The notes under the pieces: generated by a model
The model's input: the letters and a program-made list of their open reading frames with translations, nothing else
Databases searched by the model: none
Told to the model about the DNA's origin: nothing
Translations under genes and position numbers: made by a program
In this document: in pieces, positions 33,464 through 44,459 of the stretch
Numbering within the stretch: the first letter of the stretch is position 1
Layout of the letters: every line of letters begins with the position of its first letter
Source: Gnetum montanum
Taxonomy: Eukaryota; Streptophyta; Gnetopsida; Gnetales; Gnetaceae
DNA length: 64,000 nt
Reading direction: 5' to 3'
NCBI GenBank assembly: GCA_015680685.1
Contig: MNCI01027120.1
Location: 100,064-164,063, forward strand

Positions 33464-33468
33464 GAAAT

Positions 33469-34585
33469 TGCAACACCGAAAAAATTTAGTGTTGAAAACC
33501 CAAAGATTTCTAGTGAAATAGTTTAACCTCGGATCCCATAGGCCTTGAGAAAATAAATTCAAAGCATCCTAGATGGTCTTGTCAATCACCAAGGACTTTG
33601 CAAAGAAATTTAACTGAAAATGTAAATCTTATGCTAGAGAAAACACAAAATAAAATCCGATTGCATGAATAAAATAAAAAAATTTATTATTGACATAATA
33701 AAATATTTCAAAAAATAGAGTTTAAATTGGTACAAGTTAATGTGCTTCCAATGCATAAGGAGCCAAGAGAAGAATGCTTAAAGCTCAATGAAGTGAGCAA
33801 AGTGTGTTTTTCAATCAACCTCACTCTTTAGAAGTTCCAAGCTATGCTCCTAAAGCTCCTTGGTGGTCACTCTAGTATCGGATTTTCATTATTGGTTGTG
33901 AAATGGTTGTTGATTTATGGTGGTGTGCACTATGTTGAAAGTATCAATGTTTAGCTTAATGCAAAATGCCCAAAAGTCCTTTGAGTGTAGCATTCTCTAG
34001 TTTATATAGGTTATTAATGACCTGATTTGTTGCTGCAAAATTTTGCCATGATATCTTACAAATTATTGAACATTGAAGGCATTTTTAGGTCTTTTATCCT
34101 TATCATATTTATTTAATTTGGCAAATTTTTATGGTTTATACACTAGCTCTTTCATAAAATACGGTAGCCGACATATCTTGTGTTGATACTAGCATATTTT
34201 TCCAAAGTCCAAAGATTTATACATTGGTTGCAAGTGGTTCCAACATATAAATTCATATGGCCATTATAAAAACATTGAGAAAACCCAAATTTCACCTTCG
34301 CAAGCCTAAGTACATGCATGATATAACTTTTTTCACTTGGAAAGTGAGGAAATCACAACTTACAAAGCATTGTTTAGCTCCCGTAAGTTAAAGTATGTGA
34401 GATTATAGCCTATGAACTGCAAATTTCACACTTTACAATAAAATTATGCCTCAAGTTCAATGGTGAAGGTTACAATGCCAGTTGTTCAAAAAAATAAGGC
34501 AACTATATCTACCATTATTTTTACACCAAATTACAATGGATTTTGGACATGGGTTATAATCATGAATTTTCTTTGTGATGTTTCA
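33469..34585 (-). repeat. 5' LTR of element K
   Basis: 1117 bp, plus-strand TGCAACACCG to GATGTTTCA, aligning along its length with 13768-14904. ATGAG at 34586-34590 is the right target copy (GTGAG on the left). Confidence 0.88.
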
Positions 34586-36600
34586 ATGAGATTATCCACT
34601 CACTATCTACTATAGGATATATGAATCTTACATTTTTAGATACAATCAGGAGGGGGTTTTTACAAGCTTTTACTTTAGAAGTTTGAAATCTTGGTGACAT
34701 TTCTTAATTCATTCAAATGGTGCATCCTTATTTATGAGTACTAGTAATAGTTTGATAATCTTGGATAAATTTTTAATAAGGCACCTATAATAGTTAATAT
34801 GCCCAAGGAGTGATTTAGTATATTTTATTATTTGTGACCTTTGTGAGATTCCTTAGATAACTTTAATCTTTTCTGGATTAATATCTATCATTTTTTATAG
34901 CAAGTGTCTAAGAATAATGCCCTCTTAGACCATCAAATGGCTTTTCTACTAGTTGAGTGTTAAATTTCTCTTTATGCCATGCTTTAAGACTTATTTAAGA
35001 TGATCTAATGTTTATGAAAAATTAGAACCATAGGCGAAGAATTCATCTATGAAAACTTATATGCCATTACTAGTTTATTTATAAAAGATACTAGTAGGTA
35101 GGTGTTGGAACATTTTAGGGGAATTATATAGATCAAAAAAAAATATTTTACAGAAAAATATCCCTCAAGAACTTGTGAATGTTATTTTAGCATAGTCTTT
35201 TGAAGCTATTTTTATTTGATTATAACCACTTTAATTATCTAGAAAATTGTAGTATTTACGTCTTGCAATTGTGTCTAATACTTGATTAATAAATAACAAT
35301 GGCAAATGATCTTTGAAATTTACCATGTTTAACAATATTAAGTTAATGTAGATTCTCCAATAGTACACCTTTTTAGATACAATCATAAGTGGGTTTCTGC
35401 AAGCTTTCACTTTAGAAGTTTGAAATCTTAGTCACATTCCTTAGTCTATTCAAATGATGCATCCTTTTTTATTAGTGCTAGTAGTAGTTTGACAATGTTG
35501 GATAAATTTTTAATAAGGCACCTACATTGGCGAATATGCCCAAGGAATGCCTTTTATTATTTGTGGCCTTTATAAGATTCCTTAGATAACTTTAATCTCC
35601 CTTTGTTTGATACCAAGTGCATAAGAATAGTGCCCTCTTAGATCATCAAATGGCTTTTATACCAGTTGAGTGTAAGATTTATCACTATGAAGTGCTTCAA
35701 GATTTATTTAAGATGGTCTAATACCTATTGAAAATTAGAACTATAGGTGTAAAATTCATCCATAAAAACTTCTATACCATTACTAATCTATTTTAGAAAG
35801 ATATTGATGGTAAGGTGTTGGACTGTTGTAGGGACATTACATAGATCAAAAGGCATCTTTTATATGAAAAAGTCCCTTAAGAAATTATGAATATTATTTT
35901 AGCCTAGTCTTTTAGAGCTATTTAAATTTGATTATAATCAATATAGCCATCCAAAAAATTGTAGTATTTATGTTTTGTAATTGTGTTTAATACTTGAGTA
36001 ATAAATAACAATCATAAATAAGCTTTAAAAGTTGTCATTTTTAACAATATCAATTCAATGCAAATTCTCCGCTAGCCTACCTTTTTACATACAATCATAA
36101 GTAGGCTTATCCATTCATTGTCTACTATAAGATAGATGAATCCCATCTTCAAAATTTTTTCAATTTCCTTCTTTACAACTTGCTTCAATTTGGGATTTAA
36201 CCAATGCTAAGGTTGGATTTTGGACTTAACAGTGGAATCTATATATATTTTATGCTAGCATATATGTGGATCAATCCTCATTATCTTTTCATATGACTAG
36301 GCAAAGAGTGTTGACCATTTGTTAATTATCTTAAGTAACCTTTACTTCTATTCCTATGTAAGCTGGGTATTTACAATAACCAATTTGACATTTTCTAAAA
36401 GTACATACTCAAGAGCTTTTGGTAATGTTTTGTGTTCTATGGACTCTAGTTCTATTCTTTCTAGGATTTCTATCTTTCCTCATTTTTTTTTCTTCGTACC
36501 TATTTTCTACTTGGAAAAGTTACTACTTGATGTGCTCTATCTTATTTGTTCTATTAACATAAGCACATATGAGGGATTCATGCAATTCCATGTAACTCAT
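34586..36600 (-). pseudogene. pol: Relic H: RT with tandemly repeated segment (segment 3)
   Basis: Continues segment 2 across K. A unit of about 710-740 bp, running from the RT connection back to the palm, is repeated in tandem: one copy is split between 6685-7050 and 13447-13767, the next begins at about 34633 and the third at about 35371, ending near 36090. Each copy shows the same landmarks (GCTTT(T/C)ACTTTAGAAG at its start, TTTTTA(G/C)ATACAATCA at its end). Upstream RT sequence follows to about 36600. No frame is open. Confidence 0.75.
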
Positions 36601-37326
36601 CTTCTATAAGCCATTGGATCTCTTCTCACTTGGTGATTATGGCATATAGACATTTTTTCATACATACTTTTCTTCATGTAAACTACATACTATGATGGTT
36701 CTGGATTTGATTATCCAAGCTTTCTACATGTAATTACATCCTATATTGTTGTAGATAATGCATAAAACTCTCTTCTTCTTATTCATTTCATATTTTTTTT
36801 ATATAAATTTTTAAGAAAATATCTTTGATTTCAAATTTGGCATTAATAGTACTTAGACAAGCTCTTCCCATAATAATAGGAAACTTGTCTTTCCACTTAT
36901 CTATTCTAATCACTAATAAATCTTCTAGGTAGAACCACTCATTAATGGTGATCACAATGTTTGCCACTTATCCCAATATGATAGTGATAAACTAATCTAC
37001 CAACTCTAGACTCATATTGCATTTTGAACTAGAGGTAATTTTCAAGCTTTATATATTTTTAAGAAATTAAGTTCACATTGGAACCTTAATCTAATAGAGC
37101 TTTGCATGGTATATTTGCTGCAATCTATAAGTAAACTAGAAAACTTCCAAGATCTTTTTTTGGGAAGGTTATCTACTTTGATTTAATTAGTTATAGCATG
37201 GATTAACATGATAGTTTTTACATTCTAGTTTTGGTTTGAAGGTAGCCTATTTGAGAGATTAAAAGATAGCTTTCAAGTGGGCTTCATAGCCATTGATTCT
37301 TACATGAATTTAGGTGGATTAACAAG
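36601..37326 (-). pseudogene. pol: Relic H: protease region (segment 4)
   Basis: Minus-strand reading gives HAITN (near 37200), LLD-stop-GSNVNLIS (about 37065-37110) where the catalytic serine codon is a TAA, and FPIIMGRACLSTINA (about 36845-36890). The order and motifs match the protease of A and E. ACAAG at 37322-37326 is the presumed left target flank of G, whose right partner cannot be seen. Confidence 0.8.
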
Positions 37327-39891
37327 TGTAACATCCCATCCTATCACTTCTAGCTAGGATGAAGTGATGCCTACAATCACTAGATATACCACAACAAAAG
37401 CATAATAAACTAGAAGCTAATGATGCATTAAAATACATTAAGATTATATATATATGAAAGGTCAAACTGTACAATAATCTATGCCAAACTAAAGATTAGT
37501 CATACCCTTTAATTTATTGAACTACATGTCTCTACATTAAACAAAAATTTTTACCAATCCTAGGTTACAAAAACATAAACATCATATACATAAGAGTACA
37601 ACAGAGGTCATAAAAATATGAATGCTCCATGGTACTGTACATGGAAATATATGCTCACCAATCCCCAATGAAATCTCTCTCCTCTACTCTCTCAATGCTC
37701 TCTTGCACCCCTTTAACATCCACTTGTAACTAAATAAAGTTAGTATAAAGTTGAGTGGGAAGCCTTTACAATTCTCTTGCTAGATGGTCAACAAAAACTA
37801 CATTGAAGGAGAGGAATGAGATACAAGGTAATATGCATCAACTATTAGTCTTGTGCATGCTTTAAGTAACACATGTACATATGATATCACACATAGCACT
37901 GGCATAATCCTTACTAAAGTTAATAGATATGTATTACATAGCTATAGATATAATCACTATTACACAGAATGAAGCATAGGCCCATTACACCACATCACAT
38001 GCATCTCCCCTATCATGCCCATATACTCATACCCACTCCATACCATTAAGCAATGTAAGAAACATAAAATCATAAATCAATTATAAGATATATCATCAAT
38101 GCTATGACTTACAAATTGATACCATTATATACAACTTACCCATGTGGTCGCTAGCATATCCTCACTTAATGTAACATGTGAAATATTGTCATGAGTGCTA
38201 ATAAATAACCATTAGTTTCTAGTCTTTTATTTACCTAGCCTATGCTAGGATTGGTCAATCTTTTACTTGTAATCACTAGCCTTCTAGGGGATTCACTATA
38301 TTGATGAGCATACCTATGCCATGTACCAACTATAGGGATGAAAACACCTATTCTCTTCCACTCTTAGGATGAGGCCTAAGACAAGAGCCTCACTAATGCA
38401 TCATAGTGTGCTTCAATCCATAACTACCATTAGGGTGCCTCATCACTAATTAGTCTATGCTCTTATGTTAGCATCATCCACCAACAATTTCTACAAGCAT
38501 CATTACAATGACATGTACAAATCTAGGCTAGCTTAAGCTAATACATGTTGCAAGTACAACAAATCCAAAAAAAAAAACATAACATAACCACATATATTCA
38601 CATCTAATATTCATATTTATTCCATGAAAACAAAATCATGATATAACATAACAAAATTTCATGTCACAAACATCTTGAATCACCTATAATTTTGTAAAAA
38701 TGACCACTATTGTAACCTTTGAGATGATAAATATCAAAAGAAATAAATAGAAAGTACTTCAAAAAATGATTTCAAGGATACTAATTTCATCTCAATCAAA
38801 CTTCCAAAAATAAATTTAAGTGCATTTAAAGCTTAATTAATATAATAAAAAATAATAATATTTAATTATAGTCAATGATAATTGAAACTTCTAGAAACTC
38901 TCATGCAAAATCAAGCCCATATAATATAATATTCCAACCCTATTAGTCTCATCAATATTACATTTAATGTTCTACAAGTCCACATCATTTCATACATCAC
39001 ATATTTATTCATAAACAATCCGCTACCAAAATCATAAAATTTCTAGAAATGTGGAAAAATAATATGTTAAAACTCAATCTTTTCACTATCCTCCCCACAT
39101 GTCCACATCACATTATCATATATACTAATCTAGTACATACATACATGGGAAAGGTAAAGATAACCCACTAATCAAAATTAGTAGAGTAGGAAGTCCAAAA
39201 CAAGTATGAAATCCTCAAAAACCTAACAAGATGTAGTTTCACTCCAAACAAGTATCATACCCATGTAGACATGATCATAAAAAAATCCAAATCCAAGTTC
39301 AAAGGAAGCAAAATTTTTCCAAAAAGCTAAAATTTTAGAAAAAGAGTGGAAAAAAAATAGAAAACTAAAGAAATAGGGAAGAACAAACTCAAACATCATT
39401 TGTATTTGTAGGAACAAAAGAAAAAATAGAAACCCAAATTATAAGGATATGTGCATGGGAGGCAGTGGAAGAATATGTTAGTTTTTTTTTTTAACTATTT
39501 TTAAAACATACTCTTATATAGAAATTTTTATGTGCATTACACATCATGTGAAAAACCCAATTTCACTTTACTTTTTTAATTAAGTTTTTAACTAACATTT
39601 TTTTATAAGTTTATTTTTCATCTTCTCCTCCTTAACTAATACTCTACATTTCAAACATGCATAAAAAATATATTGGGATTCTAAATTAAAATCTATTTCA
39701 ATCTATGAGATCCATATCAAGCACAGTACATGTCCACATGCTAAAATCACATCCCAACAACACACAACATAGTGTTATAGTTTAAATGCATAACTTATGA
39801 AATCATATATCTAGCATAAATACATATCGAATAGTTACCCTTGTATCCCAATCCGACATCCTTATAAGTCACATCACCTGTCTAACATATC
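37327..39891 (-). repeat. 3' LTR of element G, outer part (interrupted by E)
   Basis: Plus-strand start TGTAACATCCC. It continues after E at 56121-56325, ending GGGATGTAATA, an imperfect inverted copy of the start. Total length about 2.77 kb, large but usual for Tekay/Del-type chromoviruses. It aligns over 37340-39130 with 60397-61790. No gene lies inside; the short minus-strand frame at 39223-39417 is T-rich noise. Confidence 0.85.
39887..39891. repeat. Target-site duplication of E, left copy (ATATC)
   Basis: ATATC before element E recurs exactly at 56116-56120 after it. Confidence 0.9.
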
Positions 39892-40356
39892 TAATGAATC
39901 ATTATTTTATCTACCATGATGTCATGTACATGACATTGAAGCCTAGCCACAATGTTGAGTATCCAACGTCAAGGTATATACTCTGACCTATAAATATAGC
40001 ACCTAGGCTCTTGTTTTGAGTTAGTTTTTGAATTAGTTCTTGATCATTTTTCAGTCAAAGTAGTGAAGCTGTTGTAGTTTATTTTCTCTATAGTTAGAAT
40101 ATTTTTTGAGTGCTCATAGAGGGAGTCTAAGTGTGTATAGTTCTTTGTTTGAACACTGATGTACCTGAGCATAGTAGTGTGACGAGAATAAAACAAACTC
40201 TTTTGACAACCCTTGCAATACTAAGAATAGATTGATATTTTCTGTAATACACTTCACTTTCATGCTTTTAACTTTAATGCATTTCAATTCTATAATTTAC
40301 TTCTAGTTGTTAATGAACAAAATCATGATCACTGTGAGCATACATATAGTACTTGG
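39892..40356 (+). repeat. 5' LTR of E, first part
   Basis: Begins TAATGAATCATT (terminal TG mutated to TA) and contains a TATA context CCTATAAATATAGCACC near 39990. Interrupted by D after CTTGG; the remainder is 47102-47487, total about 851 bp. Confidence 0.88.
40352..40356. repeat. Target-site duplication of D, left copy (CTTGG)
   Basis: CTTGG recurs at 47097-47101 directly after D. The joined sequence TACTTGGTAAC restores the E LTR, as seen intact in its 3' LTR near 55725. Confidence 0.94.
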
Positions 40357-41132
40357 TGATGAGCCACAATATTATGTATGCGATATCGTGTCTTGCCTCA
40401 TCTTCTATAAATACGAGGCAACGCCCTTTTGTTCAAGAGATTTAGACTTAGACCCTTAGCTAGATTCTTGTAGTTTTGTTATTCTAGAGTTAGAATTATT
40501 TCTGTGTGCTCGCAGTAGGAGTCATAAAGTGAACAAATCTTTATCCGAGTAATTTGTACCTAAGCACAATTTTGTGTACAGCAATAAAGATGAACTTTAT
40601 GATAAACCTTGCAGCATATCGATTAAGCTAATTAGTAATTAATGATTGTTTAATGCTTTTCTAGTTAATTAACATCTTTCTCAACCTTCAACCCCCTTAG
40701 TTAAATACACTTAGTATGATCGCTTCGAGCATGCGTGTAGCGCTTGGTAACCCAGTAACGATTAGCGTTTGGTAATCCTAGCAACGTTGCACTAGTTTAG
40801 GATGTGTACAGCAAGTGGGAACAGATACTGGTGTTAGGAACATTTAGAACTTAGTTAATGAATAGTTAATGTAAGTTAGCCACTTAGTTCTCTCTTCCCT
40901 TTCCTTTATTAGTAGAAGACATAAAAAGACAAAAATCTATAAAAATCATATACCTCAAACTTACTTAACCATGCAACTATGACAATACAAGTAAGTTTGG
41001 GAAGATGATGATTGATTAACACTAAGTGTTCCATTAAGGCGCGTAAGCACTTAGTCCTTGGAGTTCGACCGGATCGTGTGTGAAACGCTCGTATTCATAT
41101 GGTTGAGTGTAGAGGTACCTTGCCACTCATCA
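40357..41132 (+). repeat. 5' LTR of element D
   Basis: 776 bp, TGATGAGCCACA to CACTCATCA. TATA box at 40406-40413. It lacks about 20 bp of the GATATCG-type motifs that are present in the 3' LTR but has an otherwise close match. Confidence 0.93.
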
Positions 41133-41152
41133 TTGGCGTTGTTGCCGGGGAC
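41133..41152 (+). promoter_or_regulatory. Primer-binding site of D (tRNA-Asp)
   Basis: TTGGCGTTGTTGCCGGGGAC, two C to T changes from the tRNA-Asp complement. Confidence 0.88.
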
Positions 41153-41276
41153 TTAGTTGTTTGTGCACTACGTAGAACATAGGAAATCATTCAAATCGTT
41201 GGAACGTTAGAACGAACCCTTAGGGTTAATCAAAGAGAGATAAGAAAATGGTACATCACACACCAAACAAGACAAG

Positions 41277-43720
41277 ATGTCTTCTTCTTCGCATAACAGC
41301 ACTTCACCACCTAGGACTAACACAAGAGACAATTAGCAGCATAATACACGTAACCAAGATCCTCCAGTTCCTCAATAGTTTCGTGTGGTATATACTCATC
41401 CTAATGAATATGTACCCAATTTCACCTTTATTCTCCACCAAGATGAACAACTGCGCTGAAGAGACTTGGAGGGTAACATAGTGTTGCCTCCAGACCGATC
41501 GGTACCCAACATGCTCCTTCATGCTCTCACACAAATAGGCATGTCACTTTTATATGCAGAATATGTTGCATGTGATCATGACACAAGGGACTATCATCCC
41601 ACAAAAGCACAACATCAAAGGAACTTGTGACAGGAGAGATATTATACATCCTTTAAGGGTAAATGGCCCCATGACGCTCTGCACATTTTGAGCGAAATTG
41701 AGGACGGTAAACCTGCTCCAATAGGTTCCCCACAAAATGATGTTCCTCTTCCTAACATTGGTCAGAAGGTGATGTATTAGAACCTTCACTCCACTATTTG
41801 CAACCTTGGTTCTGATACCCATGAACACAAAGTGTTCAACAAAGGAACATAAACACATGATAAGGGCAGACATTCTGATCGTGATCACAATTGAGGTTGA
41901 GACCACCGAAGAGAAGGTAGAAAACACCATCATGGTGATGATTCTCCTTCTTCTTCACCTTCACCCTCTCCTTCAGTGTTTGGATGTAGTCATAGGGAAA
42001 CCAATCATGAGGATAAGGGAAAACAAAGTGAAAAACATCGACGAGACAATCGAGAACAAGGACAAGGGCACTCTAAGGAATCAAGGCATAGAATAAGGGA
42101 AAGTAGGGAACCGCATAGACACCATAGACGCTATGAACAAGATGATCATGAAGAACCCCTACTCATAACTAGAAGCATGCTAAATCGAATAGAGGTCATA
42201 AGAGTTCTAACAAGGCACCAAAAGGATATTAGGATTAAGAGGTTAGACATGAAAAACATCCCACGATTTGAAGGGGGATACAACGCTGATCCTCAAAATC
42301 ATTTACAAGCATTCCATGATGCATGTGCCTTGCAAAACATAGAAAATGAAAGGAAAAAATTGAAGTTGTTCCCAAGGACATTACTGAAAGAAGCTAAAAG
42401 CTGGTATCGGTCATTAGAATCGGAATCCATTCGGAGGTGGAGTACAATGTTAGAACTATTCAATGATAAGCACCAAATGTACTCTCGAGTGTCTAACCTA
42501 CAGAAGCAAATCCAAGGATGGAAGCAAGGAAATCATGAACCCTTGGATGCTACCATGGGCCACTATTATTCATTGTTACATCATTGCCCTAGCCATGGTT
42601 ATTCGTAGTGGGATCAACTACGCCATCTCATGGATGGACTTAGGCATGAAACAAGAAGAACCCTTGGGACGTATGCCCAAGGAAGGTTATTAGAGCTTAG
42701 GTATCATCAAATTGATAGATTGCTAGATTAAGTAGTCAAATAAGAAGGTGAGCTACGAAAGAGAGAAAGTGCAGAAGAATACAACTGAGATCCTTCCCTC
42801 TGAAAAAAGGAAGTGAGATTTTATGAGGAAGAAGAAGAGTTACCACTTGAAGAGATGGTGAATAGGGAAACTTTGCCTCTCCAAAAGTTAACAATAGAAG
42901 TATTAGCAAAGGGAGACCAAATGTGGGACTCCCTGGATAGTAGGTTTGAAATTATTCTTAAAATTATAGAGGAGTCTAGGGAGCAAGGTAGTGACCGCAA
43001 AAAAAAGAAAAAGAGAGAAGTGGAAAATGTACGTAACAAAGGTAAGGGTAAAATGGCCATCATAGAAGAGGTTATGGATTCAGACACAGATAATGATGGT
43101 GGATGTGAGATATGCCAATATGACCATCCTAAGGGATATTGCCCAGTGATCTCACATCTACAAGAGTTTGGGGTATATGCACTCAACCCACAACTAAATA
43201 AATGACAAACACCCTGACGGTTACCTTATCCCCAAGGTAACCCAAGGCAGTTCCACCAACCTTCAACATATTATCCAAGTGAAACTCCACCATAACCCAT
43301 TGAGCAACATCGTCAGTGGAAATACCCATAGTCATGTGGGATGCCACTACCAAGGCAACAATACCCCTACCACCAACCTGACCCATATGGCAACTATGTG
43401 CAGCATCCAATCTCTCCACGTAACTATGTTAGTCATGTTACACCACAACATCACTACCAAGCTCATGAGTATTATAGAACTCCTTCTCCTAGGGAAGATA
43501 ACCCACAAGCATACCATCCTTCAAATCCATCTGTATCTTTCACACCAATAGCTCCATTACCACCTGCTCCAGCAATGCAAGGGGAACTCCGTACTCAACC
43601 GTTGCAATGCAATGCCACAAGGGCTATAGAGCCTCAACCCACTATTGATCCTGACAACCGTATGAAGAAAAGGCCATTCTTTAGAGCCAATAGTCCAACC
43701 AATCCCTTACAACCATAAGC
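41277..43720 (+). pseudogene. gag: Gag of element D
   Basis: Starts at ATG 41277 (MSSSSHNSTSPP). N-terminal blocks FILHQDEQL-type, GNIVLPPDRSVPNM and DYHPTKAQH are visible to 41690 with several stops. The capsid region is open at 41976-42608 (210 codons) and contains RLDMKNIPRFEGGYNADPQN, HLQAFHDACALQNIE, LKLFPRTLLKEAKSWYRSLE and GNHEPLDATMGHYYSLLHHC, matching the retrotransposon Gag domain. 42813-43205 holds a lysine-rich region and the knuckle CEICQYDHPKGYC. The P/Q/Y-rich linker is 43341-43718. Stops and frameshifts fall between the open parts. It would form the particle and bind RNA; broken in this copy. Confidence 0.9.
43104..43142 (+). other. Zinc knuckle of D Gag
   Basis: CEICQYDHPKGYC, spacing C-X2-C-X3-H-X4-C, all four ligands present. 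In C the histidine is tyrosine; in E (49405-49440) the last cysteine is lost. Confidence 0.8.
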
Positions 43721-43800
43721 AATTGAACCTCTAAATGCCTCTCCATCAACTAAGGCTTCAAAGCTCCCTTCGAACCAAACACCAAGCTCAACGCATACGA

Positions 43801-44366
43801 TTATGTTAACACATACCATTACTGACTAGATTAAGGTTGGCCACCTTCCTAGGAAATTCTTTGATCCTGAAAGCCTCCTAATCTATCTTCAAATTGCTAG
43901 GAATGAGCCATGCAAAGCTCTTTTGGATTTAGGTTCTGGAGCCAACTTAATATCACAAGAAATGCACAGAGCCTGGAACCTGCCTCCATTAAGGAAGAGC
44001 AATATTCTCCTAGAGTTGGCCGACCAATCCATCACTGTTCCCTTAGGACTAGTGGAGGACATTGTCACCACTGTGTGTGGGTGGTCATACCCAGCTGATT
44101 TCCTAGTGATATAAGTAAATAACGATAAAGGGGACTTCCCAATAATAATGGGAAGGGCATGGCTAAGTACTATAGATGCACGTCTAGGAATCTGCAATCT
44201 TTCCCTAGAAATATCTAAGGAGAAAACTTTTAGAAAGATCGAGAGGAAGAAGGTTCCATGCATCACATACAATGATACAAGGTGCAATTGCATGCAAAAA
44301 TCATGGGTTGTGCAAATTTTAGCATTACCTGCATGTAACCGGTGTGCACAAGACATTAATATATAA
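43801..44366 (+). pseudogene. pol: Protease region of element D, catalytic serine lost
   Basis: Homologous to 2723-2094 of A. The active site reads LLDLGSGANLIS (DLG instead of DSG). VCGWSYPADFLVI, then a stop (TAA at 44112-44114), then GRAWLSTIDARLGICNLSLE. Ends soon after, with a large deletion before the 3' region. Confidence 0.86.
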
Positions 44367-44459
44367 AAGTGCTTGTATGCAGCAGCCACATGACAAGAAG
44401 ACACCCAGTCATTGATAACTGATCAAGAGAGTAACTCACTAACGTGCATGGAACTAACT

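Larger units (their letters stand above)
13768..34585 (-). mobile_element. Element K: Tat-like LTR retrotransposon without pol, carrying host-gene fragments
   Basis: Minus-strand element with 3' LTR 13768-14904 and 5' LTR 33469-34585, flanked by GTGAG and ATGAG, with relic H continuing on both sides. Removing nested L and C leaves about 11.7 kb. Reading right to left: tRNA-Asn-type primer site, leader, gag (from 32512), protease (29645-29170), a 32-bp minisatellite, then about 4 kb without RT or integrase but with an LRR/aquaporin-like chimera (26378-27355) and low-complexity DNA, and a pyrimidine run (polypurine tract complement) at 14905-14919. Gag, protease and primer type fit the Tat/Ogre lineage. 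Without an enzyme set it would have needed help to move. The alternative, two unrelated elements that happen to pair, is disfavoured by the LTR match and the H continuity. Confidence 0.8.

Noticed and set aside
36319-36609. 96-codon plus-strand hydrophobic frame
   Set aside because: Antisense to the RT/protease spacer of relic H; T-rich composition.
42821-43186. Minus-strand serine/leucine-rich frame of 121 codons
   Set aside because: Antisense to the lysine-rich region and knuckle of D Gag; composition explains it.
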